Below are positions 25,316-33,123 of a stretch of 64,000 nucleotides of DNA, one piece after another. The DNA comes from JAGXSE01 sp040757295 (GTDB lineage: Bacteria; Bacillota; PH28-bin88). Numbering within the stretch: position 1 is the stretch's first letter; each line of letters opens with the position of its first letter. Location: NCBI GenBank assembly GCA_040757295.1, contig JBFLXH010000011.1:1-64000 (forward strand), read 5' to 3'. Under the pieces are notes generated by a model. It saw only the letters and a program-made list of their open reading frames with translations, was not told the origin of the DNA and did no database searches. The position numbers and the translations under genes were made by a program.

Positions 25316-25828
25316 ATGAATCCTGTACAGTTGCAGTTGAAAGCCTTTGCTTCAATGGTGGCCATGGGACTCTTTATTGGGCTCACCTTTGACCTTTACC
25401 GGGCATGGCGTTCTATTGCCAGGCCCGGACGCCTTACCACCACTGTAGGCGACTTTCTGGTCTGGTTGGTCCTTACCCCCACGGTATTTACTATCATGTT
25501 GATCAGCAACGGCGTTGACCTGCGGGCCTATGTTTTTGTTGGAGTTTTCTTGGGTATTGGCGTCTATCTTCGTTTTTTAACCAGGACCATGGTCGTCCTG
25601 TGGCGCAGGTTTTTAGTGGTATCCGGCAAGGCCTTTCGATGGTTGGGTAAGGTAATGGGCTGGCCCTTTAGGTTATTGGCTTTTTTACTCCGCTGGCCTC
25701 TGGGCTTGTGTAGTCTTCTTTTATGGCACTTATGGCGAGGAATTAAATGGATAACCAGGCCAGCTCGGGTCTTAATGAAAAAAATCCTCCGGTTTAGTCG
25801 CCGGCCTCCGCCTCCTGTCGGGGATTAA
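25316..25828 (+). CDS. yabQ: Spore cortex biosynthesis protein YabQ
   Basis: Membrane protein of 170 residues needed for cortex synthesis in Bacillus. The N-terminal half carries three membrane segments (around residues 10-30, 40-60 and 68-85) with the family-like FDLYRAWRS after the first. The C-terminal half is basic and rich in Trp, Arg and Leu. It forms an operon with yabP. A terminator overlaps its last codons (25811-25845). Confidence 0.9.
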   Translation: MNPVQLQLKAFASMVAMGLFIGLTFDLYRAWRSIARPGRLTTTVGDFLVWLVLTPTVFTIMLISNGVDLRAYVFVGVFLGIGVYLRFLTRTMVVLWRRFLVVSGKAFRWLGKVMGWPFRLLAFLLRWPLGLCSLLLWHLWRGIKWITRPARVLMKKILRFSRRPPPPVGD

Positions 25829-25845
25829 GAGCAGGAGGTTTTTTT
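25811..25845 (+). terminator. Rho-independent terminator of yabPQ
   Basis: CCTCCTG (25811-25817) pairs with CAGGAGG (25832-25838), followed by TTTTTTT. The 5' arm lies inside the yabQ coding sequence. Confidence 0.8.
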
Positions 25846-25885
25846 CTTCCACAAGCAGGAATCTTTACTGCTAGATAGAATTGAT

Positions 25886-25940
25886 TTATACACAAATTGT
25901 ACATAGTTTGTCCACAGTTTGTGGATAAATGGGTGGATAA
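25886..25940. promoter_or_regulatory. Cluster of four DnaA-box-like sites
   Basis: TTATACACA (25886-25894), TTGTCCACA (25908-25916), TGTGGATAA (25920-25928, perfect box on the other strand) and GGTGGATAA (25932-25940) lie within 55 bp. The last three start exactly 12 bp apart. No dnaA gene is in the window, so this is not obviously oriC. It sits between the yabPQ terminator and the small HTH gene, upstream of divIC, and could titrate DnaA or make these genes DnaA-responsive. Confidence 0.7.
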
Positions 25941-25965
25941 GTGCCTTGCAAGGGCGGTTTTTTGG

Positions 25966-26193
25966 ATGCAGATTGAAATAAGGGGCGCCGAAAACCTTAG
26001 TTTTAGGGAGCGCCAAGTGGTTACCCTAAAAGAAATAGGCAGATCTAACGAAGAAGTGGCCAAGCAGTTGGGCCTTAGCCCCAGTACCGTTGCTACCCTG
26101 TATCACCGTGCCAAAAGCAAAGGATACCAGGTCGTGATTGTGATCCCAGCACAGGCCATGGGGCTTTTTAGCAACAATCCTGAGGAGGACTAA
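25966..26193 (+). CDS. Small helix-turn-helix protein (sigma-70 region 4 / LuxR-like)
   Basis: A 75-residue protein with LSFRERQVVTLKEIGRSNEE and then VAKQLGLSPSTVATLYHRAK, a classic region-4/GerE type DNA-binding fold of about 50 residues, ending in an acidic tail. I chose the ATG at 25966, with AAGGGCGG upstream, because a start at 25897 would lie inside the DnaA-box cluster. The divIC gene follows 2 bp after the stop, so the two are co-transcribed. Its target is unknown. Expression could respond to DnaA through the sites just upstream. Confidence 0.7.
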   Translation: MQIEIRGAENLSFRERQVVTLKEIGRSNEEVAKQLGLSPSTVATLYHRAKSKGYQVVIVIPAQAMGLFSNNPEED

Positions 26194-26195
26194 CC

Positions 26196-26588
26196 ATGTA
26201 CCCTGCCCCCCGCTTTCATTCTTTAACTCCCCAGAACCCTGCTCCAGTCAAACGCCGGCGAAGGGTGATTACCTGGCGGCTGAAACCTGGCTTTTTGCTG
26301 TGCTTGGCTATTCTTGGCTATGTGGTCTTTTCTCTTGGCCACTTGGAGTTAAAGATCCGGCAGATAGAGCGCGAAATAGCCTTTCAACAGCAGCAAAAGG
26401 AGGTCTTGCTCCTGGAGAACCAGGGCTTGCGGGAACAAAAGCAAAAAATGAATTCCCGCAGTTACATTGAAAAGGTGGCCAGAGAGGAACTAGGGTTAAT
26501 TTATCCTGGGGAAAAGGTGTTCATGAGGGGGCAGCCAGGTAACGCATTGCCCTTGGCGCCGGCAAATCCCGCGGATGTCGGGGATTAA
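26196..26588 (+). CDS. divIC: Septum formation initiator DivIC/FtsL-like
   Basis: Bitopic division protein of 130 residues. A basic cytoplasmic N-terminus is followed by one membrane segment (about residues 31-50, PGFLLCLAILGYVVFSLGHL) and a leucine-zipper-like coiled coil (about 50-85), then VAREELGLIYPGEKVF, typical of DivIC/FtsB. It would act in the FtsB-FtsL-FtsQ-like divisome complex outside the membrane. Position between yabQ and yabR matches the Bacillus order. AGGAGG lies upstream of the ATG. Confidence 0.9.
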   Translation: MYPAPRFHSLTPQNPAPVKRRRRVITWRLKPGFLLCLAILGYVVFSLGHLELKIRQIEREIAFQQQQKEVLLLENQGLREQKQKMNSRSYIEKVAREELGLIYPGEKVFMRGQPGNALPLAPANPADVGD

Positions 26589-26601
26589 GGAGCCAGGAGT
26601 A

Positions 26602-26631
26602 TTGACTCTTCTCAACGGCCTGATTTATAAT
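26602..26631 (+). promoter_or_regulatory. Sigma-A promoter of yabR
   Basis: TTGACT (26602-26607) and a consensus TATAAT (26626-26631) are separated by 18 bases, 44 bp before the yabR start. Confidence 0.75.
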
Positions 26632-26674
26632 TGAAATAGTGTAGTGTTATAATTACGGGGGGTATTTTTTTAGT

Positions 26675-27070
26675 ATGGCCATTGCGGTTGGCAGCATTGT
26701 AGAAGGGGTGGTCACAGGCATTACCAAGTTTGGAGCCTTTGTAGAGATCCCTGGAGGAGTTACCGGTTTGGTTCATATCTCCGAGGTAGCTGATGCCTAC
26801 GTGAAGGATGTAAAGGACTACCTGAAAGAGCGGGATTTGGTCAGGGTAAAGGTGATTAACGTCGACGCCAGCGGGAAAATTGGACTTTCCATAAAACAAG
26901 CCAACCCCGATTACTATCCGCAAGCGAAGAGCCGCCGCCCAAAGGGGGTTTCCTCGGTTAGCTTCGAAGATAAGCTGGCAAAGTTTTTAAAAGACAGCGA
27001 TGAACGATTGACCGATTTGCGCCGGAACACCGATTCTAAACGAGGCGGGCGCGGAGCAAGCAGATTATAA
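26675..27070 (+). CDS. yabR: S1 domain RNA-binding protein YabR
   Basis: A 131-residue protein with one N-terminal S1 domain (about residues 3-75, GSIVEGVVTGITKFGAFVEI and GLVHISEVADAYVKDV) followed by a basic, poorly structured tail. It is related to general stress protein 13 and polynucleotide phosphorylase S1 domains and should bind RNA or ribosomes. It follows divIC as in Bacillus but has its own promoter at 26602. A full 106-bp repeat begins 20 bp after its stop. Confidence 0.9.
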   Translation: MAIAVGSIVEGVVTGITKFGAFVEIPGGVTGLVHISEVADAYVKDVKDYLKERDLVRVKVINVDASGKIGLSIKQANPDYYPQAKSRRPKGVSSVSFEDKLAKFLKDSDERLTDLRRNTDSKRGGRGASRL

Positions 27071-27090
27071 ACCGGCTTTTTAGGCTTTAT

Positions 27091-27196
27091 TATAATGAGC
27101 GAGGCCACTAATTATTCATTGATTTACCGTGGCCTCAAAGCGAATTTCATACTCGGCTTCATTATGATAATGCAATTTTATCCCTTGCCGAGTATA
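27091..27196 (+). repeat. 106-bp two-hairpin repeat, full copy (A3)
   Basis: Almost identical to the copy at 4991; the left arm reads GAGGCCAC so hairpin 1 is a perfect 8-bp stem with GTGGCCTC. It sits between the yabR stop and its terminator. Confidence 0.92.
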
Positions 27197-27225
27197 TATC
27201 TTTATATGTCTATCAGGCAATAATT

Positions 27226-27255
27226 GCATTCCCTTTCGGGAATGCTTTAATTTTG
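27226..27255 (+). terminator. Terminator downstream of yabR and the repeat
   Basis: GCATTCCC (27226-27233) pairs perfectly with GGGAATGC (27238-27245), loop TTTC, followed by TTTAATTTTG. Probably the original yabR terminator, now displaced by the inserted repeat. Confidence 0.75.
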
Positions 27256-27329
27256 TTCTACTTCTTTTAAGCATTATTAATCCCGGAGGAAGGCTTTCTT
27301 CTGAACCCGGCGGCGGAGGTTGAAGGTGA

Positions 27330-28220
27330 ATGGTTTTATGGGCAATTATAGATGTCGGTACAAATTCTGTCCGCCTTTTGGTGGCAGGAATTCGAAATGG
27401 AAAAGTTGCACCCGTGGTTAGGCAAATGGACAGTACCCGGCTGGGGGAAGGGCTTTATCAGGATGGACGGCTAAAAGGGCCTGCCATCAGCCGGACGGTT
27501 AATGCTGTTAGCCGCTTTGTCCTGGAAGCTAAAAACCTTGGGGCTGCAGGAGTAGCTATTGTTGCTACCAGCGCTGCCAGGGAGGCTGTGAATGGGGCGG
27601 AACTATCCCAGGTTATTCTGCGGGAAACAGGATGCCCTTTAGAGATTCTAAGTGGAAATCAGGAGGCGGAGTTGAGTTTTCGGGGAGCAACCTCCTCTTT
27701 ATGTTGTGTAAATTATCCGGTTGTGCTGGATATTGGAGGCGGGAGCACAGAATTAGTTTTCCGGGAGCACGGCGAGGGAATTACCAGTATCAGCAAGGAG
27801 ATAGGGGCTGTCCGCTGCACTGAACTGGGAACAGGCTACCAGGAAATCCGGAAACTATTGCAACCCAGTCTGGAAAGCCTTGCTGCCCGGCCGGACCTTT
27901 CTTTGGTTGGGGTGGGAGGAACCATTACCTCATTAGCAGCTATGGAACAGGGGCTAACAACGTATGACCCTGAACGGGTGCATGGTTTTGTGCTCCAGCG
28001 AACGGCAGTGAAATACTGGCGTCAGCGTCTGGCGGGAATGCCCCTGGAAGGCCGGCAGCAGATTAAGGGGTTGCAGCCGGCCAGAGCAGATATTATTCCA
28101 GCCGGCCTTACCATTTTAGAGGCAGTGATGGATGGCCTGCAGGTCAACCATCTGACTGTGAGCGAGGCAGACCTCTTGGAGGGGCTTGTCCTCCGCTTGG
28201 CTGGTTTTTCTTGCCTTTAA
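27330..28220 (+). CDS. Ppx/GppA phosphatase family protein
   Basis: Exopolyphosphatase or guanosine pentaphosphate phosphatase-like protein of 296 residues, on the actin-like ATPase fold. Key segments are IIDVGTNSVRLLVA at the N-terminus, ATSAAREAVNG, LDIGGGSTELVF and VGVGGTITSLAAM. It is the short two-domain form, without the HD domain of long Ppx proteins. It could degrade polyphosphate or pppGpp; the two cannot be separated by sequence. ATG after GGAGGT. Its stop overlaps the stop of the convergent L,D-transpeptidase gene by 4 bases. Confidence 0.9.
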   Translation: MVLWAIIDVGTNSVRLLVAGIRNGKVAPVVRQMDSTRLGEGLYQDGRLKGPAISRTVNAVSRFVLEAKNLGAAGVAIVATSAAREAVNGAELSQVILRETGCPLEILSGNQEAELSFRGATSSLCCVNYPVVLDIGGGSTELVFREHGEGITSISKEIGAVRCTELGTGYQEIRKLLQPSLESLAARPDLSLVGVGGTITSLAAMEQGLTTYDPERVHGFVLQRTAVKYWRQRLAGMPLEGRQQIKGLQPARADIIPAGLTILEAVMDGLQVNHLTVSEADLLEGLVLRLAGFSCL

Positions 28221-29143
28221 TAACCCAATGCCCGATAGGTTTCTTCATTTACAATCCCGTCTGGCGACAGCCCATGGAGGGTTTTCAGGTAATTGATACC
28301 TATTCCGGTCATGTAGCCGTATCGTGCATCGGGGAGACCAAGGTAAAACCCCATTTCTCGCAGCCGCAATTGAACAAATGCCACATCTTGTCCGGAACTA
28401 CCCGGGCGAATAATTCGCTTTTTCCTGGCAGGCATGGTTTTTTCTTTTCCGATCACGACCACTTTAGTCCCGACCGGTATCCACGGGAACATCTCTTCCA
28501 CGTGCCTGTTGTGCATCCTGAAGCAGCCATGGGAAGCGGCCTGACCAATAGACCATGGTTTGTTGGTACCATGGATGCCATAGATGCCCCAGGGAACATT
28601 TAGCCCAAGCCAACGGGTGCCGAATCCGCCGCCCCAATCGGTGCTTTTGTGGACTATCCTCCATGTGCCGACGGGGGAAGGGTCTGCACTGGTTCCGATA
28701 GCCACTGGGTATGTCTTAAAGGCTTCCCCATCAGAGAATATGGTTAGGGTCCGTTTTTCCAGGTCAATGGCTAGTTCAACTTTTCCGGTTGGCTTGGTTG
28801 CCTTTTCGTTAACTACGGGTAGAGCCCCTTTAGCTAGAGCTTCCCATGTAAGGTTATCGGTTCTGCCGGTGGCTGGGAGATTATTGGCGGTTTGAAAGGC
28901 TTTCAGAGCCTTTTCGGTTAGGGGACCAAAAAAACCATCCAGGGGACCTGGGGAGTAGCCAAGTTCCAACAAGCGTTCTTGCAATTCTCTAACATCCTTG
29001 CCATTTAAGCAGGGTTCCTTTAACTCCAGAGTGCGGTTGATTTCATGGCAGCCGCAATGCCGGAAAGGTTCAGCCGCAAATCCAGGGCAGATCAAAAAGA
29101 AGAATTGCATTAGAACTAATAAACAACTGATTTTAGGCTGCAA
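28217..29143 (-). CDS. L,D-transpeptidase with two peptidoglycan-binding domains
   Basis: Secreted cell-wall enzyme of 308 residues that forms 3-3 cross-links or modifies peptidoglycan. A signal peptide (cleavage after FAA, near residue 24) is followed by a PG-binding domain (about 45-110, GKDVRELQERLLELGYSPG), the YkuD catalytic domain (about 120-235) with IHGTNKPWSIGQAASHGCFR containing the active-site Cys, and a second PG-binding domain at the C-terminus (about 240-308). The flanking order is unusual, since many relatives carry only one PG-binding domain. It may act in vegetative wall or spore cortex. The 180-bp divergent gap 29144-29320 shows a 7-bp hairpin (GTCCTTT/AAAGGAC) but no clear promoter. 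Confidence 0.9.
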   Translation of the reverse strand: MQPKISCLLVLMQFFFLICPGFAAEPFRHCGCHEINRTLELKEPCLNGKDVRELQERLLELGYSPGPLDGFFGPLTEKALKAFQTANNLPATGRTDNLTWEALAKGALPVVNEKATKPTGKVELAIDLEKRTLTIFSDGEAFKTYPVAIGTSADPSPVGTWRIVHKSTDWGGGFGTRWLGLNVPWGIYGIHGTNKPWSIGQAASHGCFRMHNRHVEEMFPWIPVGTKVVVIGKEKTMPARKKRIIRPGSSGQDVAFVQLRLREMGFYLGLPDARYGYMTGIGINYLKTLHGLSPDGIVNEETYRALGY

Positions 29144-29320
29144 CTGAGAACCTCCTCTTTTGAGTTATTCCCCGTTTATGTTACGAGATTATGAACAAGT
29201 TTATTCTCCCCAATCCGGTAATCCTTTTACATATTATTTCTTGGTAAAGGGGAGACTAAAAGTTGTCCTTTGTTGACGAAAGGACCAAAAAAGGATTCTG
29301 CCTAGGGAAGGACGCAAGAG

Positions 29321-29764
29321 ATGCCGGTAAAAATAATCCCGATGGTGATTGCTCTTTTCTCCGGAGTCGCCATGGCTGTGCAGGGAGGCATTAACTCCGG
29401 GCTGTCCAAGATTATTGGCCTTCTTGAAGCCACCTTATTTGTGCATGTTTCGGCAACCTTGCTGGTAGTAGTATTGCTGTTTGTGTTGCAGATGGGCCAC
29501 GGCGATCTGGCCAAACTGACCCAAGCGCCCTGGTACCTCTACCTGGGCGGCGTTCTGGGAGTATTAATCACCTACGGGGTGATCGCCTCCATTCCTAAAG
29601 TCGGAGTTACTCTGGCTACCACAGCGATTATCGTTGGTCAGGTATCTACGGCCATGCTGATTGATCATCTTGGACTTTTCGGGTTAGAGAAGATCGCTTT
29701 TTCCTGGGTTAAGCTGGGGGGGCTTTTCCTTTTAGCTGCAGGCGCCAGGCTGATGCTAAACTAA
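29321..29764 (+). CDS. DMT-family transporter, YdcZ (DUF606) type
   Basis: Membrane protein of 147 residues with five predicted helices and the family pattern ALFSGVAMAVQGGINSGLSK near the N-terminus and GGVLGVLITYGVIASIPKVG in the middle. YdcZ proteins are half-size members of the drug/metabolite transporter superfamily, often working as pairs; only a single gene is present here, suggesting a homodimer. Substrate unknown. The start follows AGGGAAGGACG. The tRNA cluster promoter follows directly. Confidence 0.85.
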   Translation: MPVKIIPMVIALFSGVAMAVQGGINSGLSKIIGLLEATLFVHVSATLLVVVLLFVLQMGHGDLAKLTQAPWYLYLGGVLGVLITYGVIASIPKVGVTLATTAIIVGQVSTAMLIDHLGLFGLEKIAFSWVKLGGLFLLAAGARLMLN

Positions 29765-29801
29765 ATCAGAGGGTTAGCTGATTTTTACAGCCGGATGACT
29801 C

Positions 29802-29830
29802 TTGACAACTTTGATTTAATAAGTCATAAT
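29802..29830 (+). promoter_or_regulatory. Sigma-A promoter of the tRNA cluster
   Basis: TTGACA (29802-29807), 17-base spacer, CATAAT (29825-29830), 29 bp before the first tRNA. Confidence 0.75.
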
Positions 29831-29859
29831 CTAGTAGTGAAGTCGGCAAGCTAAATAGT

Positions 29860-29935
29860 TGCGGGGTGGAGCAGTTGGCAGCTCGTCGGGCTCATAACCC
29901 GAAGGTCGTTGGTTCAAATCCATCCCCCGCAACCA
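29860..29935 (+). tRNA. Initiator tRNA-fMet (CAT)
   Basis: A full cloverleaf of 76 bases ending in an encoded CCA. The anticodon loop is CTCATAA with anticodon CAT. The anticodon stem TCGGG/CCCGA carries the three consecutive G-C pairs that mark initiator tRNAs. Acceptor TGCGGGG pairs with CCCCGCA, so position 1-72 is U-A rather than the usual C-A mismatch. The T stem GTTGG/CCATC contains a U-U mismatch at 50-64. Confidence 0.93.
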
Positions 29936-29951
29936 ATAATAAATATTAGAT

Positions 29952-30027
29952 GGCGGTGTAGCTCAGCTGGCAGAGCATGCGGTTCATACCCGCAGTGTCG
30001 TAGGTTCAAATCCTACCACCGCTACCA
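29952..30027 (+). tRNA. Elongator tRNA-Met (CAT)
   Basis: 76 bases with encoded CCA. Acceptor GGCGGTG/CACCGCT (G-U at 1-72), D stem GCTC/GAGC, anticodon stem TGCGG/CCGCA with loop TTCATAC, T stem TAGGT-type. It closely resembles Bacillus elongator tRNA-Met. A lysidine-modified tRNA-Ile with the same anticodon is less likely but cannot be fully excluded. Confidence 0.9.
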
Positions 30028-30125
30028 AATTTAGAAGTCAGCAGTCAGCAGTCAGTAGTCAGAATGGGTGAATGACTCTTGTTCTCCAAGCATTCTGGTT
30101 CCTGACCGCAGAATTCTTAAACCAT

Positions 30126-30201
30126 GGCCCGTTGGTCAAGTGGTCTAAGACACCGGCCTTTCACGCCGGTAACAGGGGTTCGAATCCCCTACGGGTCACC
30201 A
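30126..30201 (+). tRNA. tRNA-Glu (TTC)
   Basis: 76 bases with encoded CCA. Acceptor GGCCCGT/ACGGGTC, anticodon stem CCGGC/GCCGG around CTTTCAC, anticodon TTC. The spacer from the previous tRNA (30028-30125) contains a short CAGTCAG tandem repeat. Confidence 0.93.
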
Positions 30202-30212
30202 TTAACGAAATA

Positions 30213-30239
30213 AAACCTGCACTGCAGGTTTTTTTTTGT
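30213..30239 (+). terminator. Terminator of the tRNA cluster
   Basis: AAACCTG (30213-30219) pairs with CAGGTTT (30225-30231), followed by a long T run. Confidence 0.85.
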
Positions 30240-30244
30240 TGTTG

Positions 30245-30440
30245 CAGGCCTAGCCAAGCTAGGTACAACTAACCGGTGCGAGTCCGGACAAGGTAAGAGC
30301 CAAGTCGCCTTGAAGCTGGCAGGCAGCTGGCGGAGAGATTCTAAGGTTGAGCCTTGTGACAAAGTAACTGCCGTAAGGAGCGGGAGCGAATAACTTAGGT
30401 TGCTTTGTTGAGAATAGCTGTCGAAAGATTATTACCATTT
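30245..30440 (+). other. Structured non-coding region, possibly a group II intron 5' remnant
   Basis: No open frame of note. The sequence has CCGGTGCGAGTCCGG, a 5-bp hairpin with a GTGCGAGT loop, then GAAGCTGGCAGGCAGCTGGC and GTAAGGAGCGGGAGCGAATAA, which look like domain I sequences of bacterial group II introns. No reverse transcriptase gene and no domain V-like hairpin was seen, so if this is an intron it is a 5' fragment. It also overlaps the spoIIE control region, so it could instead be a leader or small RNA. Confidence 0.3.
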
Positions 30441-30485
30441 TATGCCTTAACATGACATTAAACGCGGTGGGGGATATAGTATACT
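30419..30485 (+). promoter_or_regulatory. spoIIE promoter with Spo0A box
   Basis: TGTCGAA (30419-30425) is a perfect Spo0A box. Downstream, ATGACA (30452-30457) and TATAGT (30475-30480) are 17 bases apart, while TATACT at 30480-30485 gives a 22-base spacing like that of Bacillus Spo0A-activated sigma-A promoters. The coding start is 34 bp further on. Confidence 0.65.
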
Positions 30486-30519
30486 CCTAGTTAGTACGGA
30501 GCTAAGCGGGTGAGGACTG

Positions 30520-32931
30520 ATGCATTTGCCCGAAGTATATCCCTACCGCCGGATTGCAGGTGCGCCCCGGCAGCGGACTTCAGCCAATAAAATCAATAAG
30601 GTGCGCCAACCGGACATCTATCTGGGCCGGTGGCTCGGACAATTTTTTTTAGCAGACGCCCTTGTCCTGCAGCTAATAGGCATTATCCTTGCGCAGTCAT
30701 CACTGATGGGGGGGCTGTCCCCTTTTGGCCCTGCTTTTTTGGCTGTCATCGGCCAAACCCACAGGTTTTTATTGTGGCCCCTTGCAATTGAAATGACTCT
30801 GATTCCTGTTCTAATCGGGAAAATTCCTCTGATATCCGTCGCCGCTTATCCTGTCATCCTGCTAATTTCCTGGTTTTATGGCGGCTATTTCAACAGGCAT
30901 CGATGGCTTCTGCCCCTTTTCGCATCTCTGATCCCCTTAACCATTAAAACCGGTTTTTTGTACATGGACAAGCCCTTGGTATATGCTCAGATCTTGTTAG
31001 GGATAGAGGCCGTAATGACAGCTTGCCTTGCCATTACCTTTATTACAGCGGCTAGCGTGCTGAATCTCCGGAAATGGCGGGTCGGCCTATCTTTGGAAGA
31101 GGCCGCTTGCCTTAGCCTTGTCCTGGTTGGTATTTGGGCGGGATTAGGAGAGGCAAAAGTTTGGGGCCTTAGTGTGCGCCAGGTTTCTGGTATTATTGCT
31201 GTTATGTTGGCAGCCTTGGTTTGGGGATCCGGCGCCGGCGCCGCTTTGGGTGCTGTAGTTGGAATGATGCCCAATTTACTTGGCCAACCCTATCCCCCGA
31301 TGATCGGTACCTACGCTTTGAGCGGTTTGTTTGCGGGATCTGTGCGCCGTTATGGCAAAATTGGCATTATCCTGGGGTTTGTCCTGGGACAAATGGTCCT
31401 GTCCTGGTATGCCCAAGACTTTGCCGCTTGGAAAGAGACCCTGGTAGAAGCGGCTTTGGCAGGATTGTTCTTTGTTTTTATTCCACCAAAGTCGATCAAG
31501 GATTGGCAATTGTCCAGGCTTGGTGAGACTCCTGGTGAAAAGGTCTGGCCGGAAAAAATACGTCAGCTTGCTGCCCAGCGGGTGACTGAAATCAGCATCC
31601 TTTTCCATGAGATGGCGGCAGCATTTCAACATCCGGCCAATAGCGCCGAAGTTAAGCAGGATTCTTCCGTGGGTTCTGTTTTTAATGATATAGCGGTTAG
31701 GGTTTGCGTCAATTGTTCCATGCATGATGTCTGCTGGGAAAAGGACTTTTATATTACTTCCCGCCGACTCTTGGATCTTTTTGCCATAGCAGAAGCAAAG
31801 GGATGGGCTGGTCCCCGGGACGTACCTGAAGAGATTCAGCGCCGCTGCAACAGGACCAAAGAGCTTGCCATGGCTGCCAGCTGTTTGATTGGGGCTTTTC
31901 AAAAGGAAAGGCAGTTGCTCCGCCGCCTCGAGGACAGCAGGCTTTTAGTTGCGGCACAGCTTAGCGGCGTAGCTGGAATGATGCATGAGCTCTCCCTTGA
32001 ACTCCAGCGGGAGGCGAAATTCTATGAGGATATGGAATCATTCATCCTGCGGGAAGCCAAAAGGTTTGGTATGGATTTAACTGCTGTCCATGCTTTACAG
32101 GGTAGCGGAGACTGGCTGGAAGTTGTGGTAAAGAGCAGCGCCTGCCGAGGAGAGATGGACTGTGCCAGGATAGTCTCCCCTATTGTTTCACGGATGACGG
32201 GGCGCCGGTTAGCTGTTGATCTTGGAGGTTGTTCATTGGCCGAAAATGGTACCAACTGCTTCTTCCGTCTATATCCCGCACCGGTTTATGAGGTTTCTGC
32301 CAGTTTTGCCCAGGCGAAGGCCAAGGAAAGCGGTATCAGCGGAGACTGGTATTGTTCCCAGACGATCAGAGGCGGCCAACACCTGTTGGCTTTAAGCGAC
32401 GGGATGGGCAGCGGGCCCAGGGCAGCTGAGGAAAGCCGGGCCGCGATTAACCTGGTGAGTCAGCTTTTGGCTGCTGGTTTTCCCTATCCTCTGGCCATAA
32501 AAACAGTTAATTCCGCTTTGGTCTTGCGGTCGGCGGACGAGACTTTCGCTACCCTGGATATTGTTTTAATAGACCTCAACAGCGGAGAATCTGAGCTGGT
32601 TAAAATTGGGGCGGCAGGCAGTTATTTGGTCAGGAGAGATCAGGTGACTGTAATCAAGGCAAGCTCGCTGCCAATCGGTATCCTTGCCCAGGTGGAACCC
32701 GAAATCCAGCGAGTTAAGTTCCAAGCTGGTGACCTAATCGTGATGGTTACGGACGGGATCATCGAATGGCAGGGTAAGGATTGGGTAGCGGAGGCTTTAA
32801 GAAAAATGAGCAAGAAGGAACCTCAGGAAATAGCTGAACAATTGCTGGCGGCGGCCTTGACCAGGTGCAATCAGGAGGCCCGGGACGACATCAGCATCCT
32901 GGTAGCAAGGTTGGATTTGCAGGCTGTGTAA
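30520..32931 (+). CDS. spoIIE: Stage II sporulation protein E
   Basis: PP2C-type phosphatase of 803 residues that dephosphorylates SpoIIAA to activate sigma-F in the forespore and also associates with the division septum. The N-terminal third (about residues 40-330) contains some ten membrane segments; a central region (about 340-580) with paired Cys (VCVNCSMHDVCWEKDF) links to the phosphatase domain, with ALSDGMGSGPRAAEESR and VMVTDGIIEW carrying metal-binding Asp residues. Length and layout match the family. It is preceded by a Spo0A-type promoter and in the order expected for the divIC-spoIIE-tilS-ftsH block. Confidence 0.95.
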   Translation: MHLPEVYPYRRIAGAPRQRTSANKINKVRQPDIYLGRWLGQFFLADALVLQLIGIILAQSSLMGGLSPFGPAFLAVIGQTHRFLLWPLAIEMTLIPVLIGKIPLISVAAYPVILLISWFYGGYFNRHRWLLPLFASLIPLTIKTGFLYMDKPLVYAQILLGIEAVMTACLAITFITAASVLNLRKWRVGLSLEEAACLSLVLVGIWAGLGEAKVWGLSVRQVSGIIAVMLAALVWGSGAGAALGAVVGMMPNLLGQPYPPMIGTYALSGLFAGSVRRYGKIGIILGFVLGQMVLSWYAQDFAAWKETLVEAALAGLFFVFIPPKSIKDWQLSRLGETPGEKVWPEKIRQLAAQRVTEISILFHEMAAAFQHPANSAEVKQDSSVGSVFNDIAVRVCVNCSMHDVCWEKDFYITSRRLLDLFAIAEAKGWAGPRDVPEEIQRRCNRTKELAMAASCLIGAFQKERQLLRRLEDSRLLVAAQLSGVAGMMHELSLELQREAKFYEDMESFILREAKRFGMDLTAVHALQGSGDWLEVVVKSSACRGEMDCARIVSPIVSRMTGRRLAVDLGGCSLAENGTNCFFRLYPAPVYEVSASFAQAKAKESGISGDWYCSQTIRGGQHLLALSDGMGSGPRAAEESRAAINLVSQLLAAGFPYPLAIKTVNSALVLRSADETFATLDIVLIDLNSGESELVKIGAAGSYLVRRDQVTVIKASSLPIGILAQVEPEIQRVKFQAGDLIVMVTDGIIEWQGKDWVAEALRKMSKKEPQEIAEQLLAAALTRCNQEARDDISILVARLDLQAV

Positions 32932-33123
32932 GGGGACCCGCCCTCTTTTTTATTTTGAGGCACTGCAATTTCAAAGCATAGGCCTTTACGCCGGTTACCG
33001 AAAATACGGGTTTCGCAAGATAGATTTCAGAACTAGAAACGATCGTGACTATAGCTTGGCCTAAATTGTTACACATCCCTGGCCAGATCCATGAACCGGG
33101 ACATTTCAAGATGAAGGGTTATA

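Noticed and set aside
25886..25940. Chromosomal replication origin
   Set aside because: DnaA boxes are clustered, but dnaA, dnaN or rnpA genes and a clear AT-rich unwinding element are absent.
29952..30027. tRNA-Ile with lysidine-modified CAT anticodon
   Set aside because: Overall sequence matches elongator tRNA-Met of Bacillus closely; tilS nearby is part of conserved synteny and not evidence for identity.
30245..30300. Cobalamin riboswitch
   Set aside because: CCGGTGCGAGTCCGG recalls part of one, but no B12-box core is present and spoIIE is not a plausible target.
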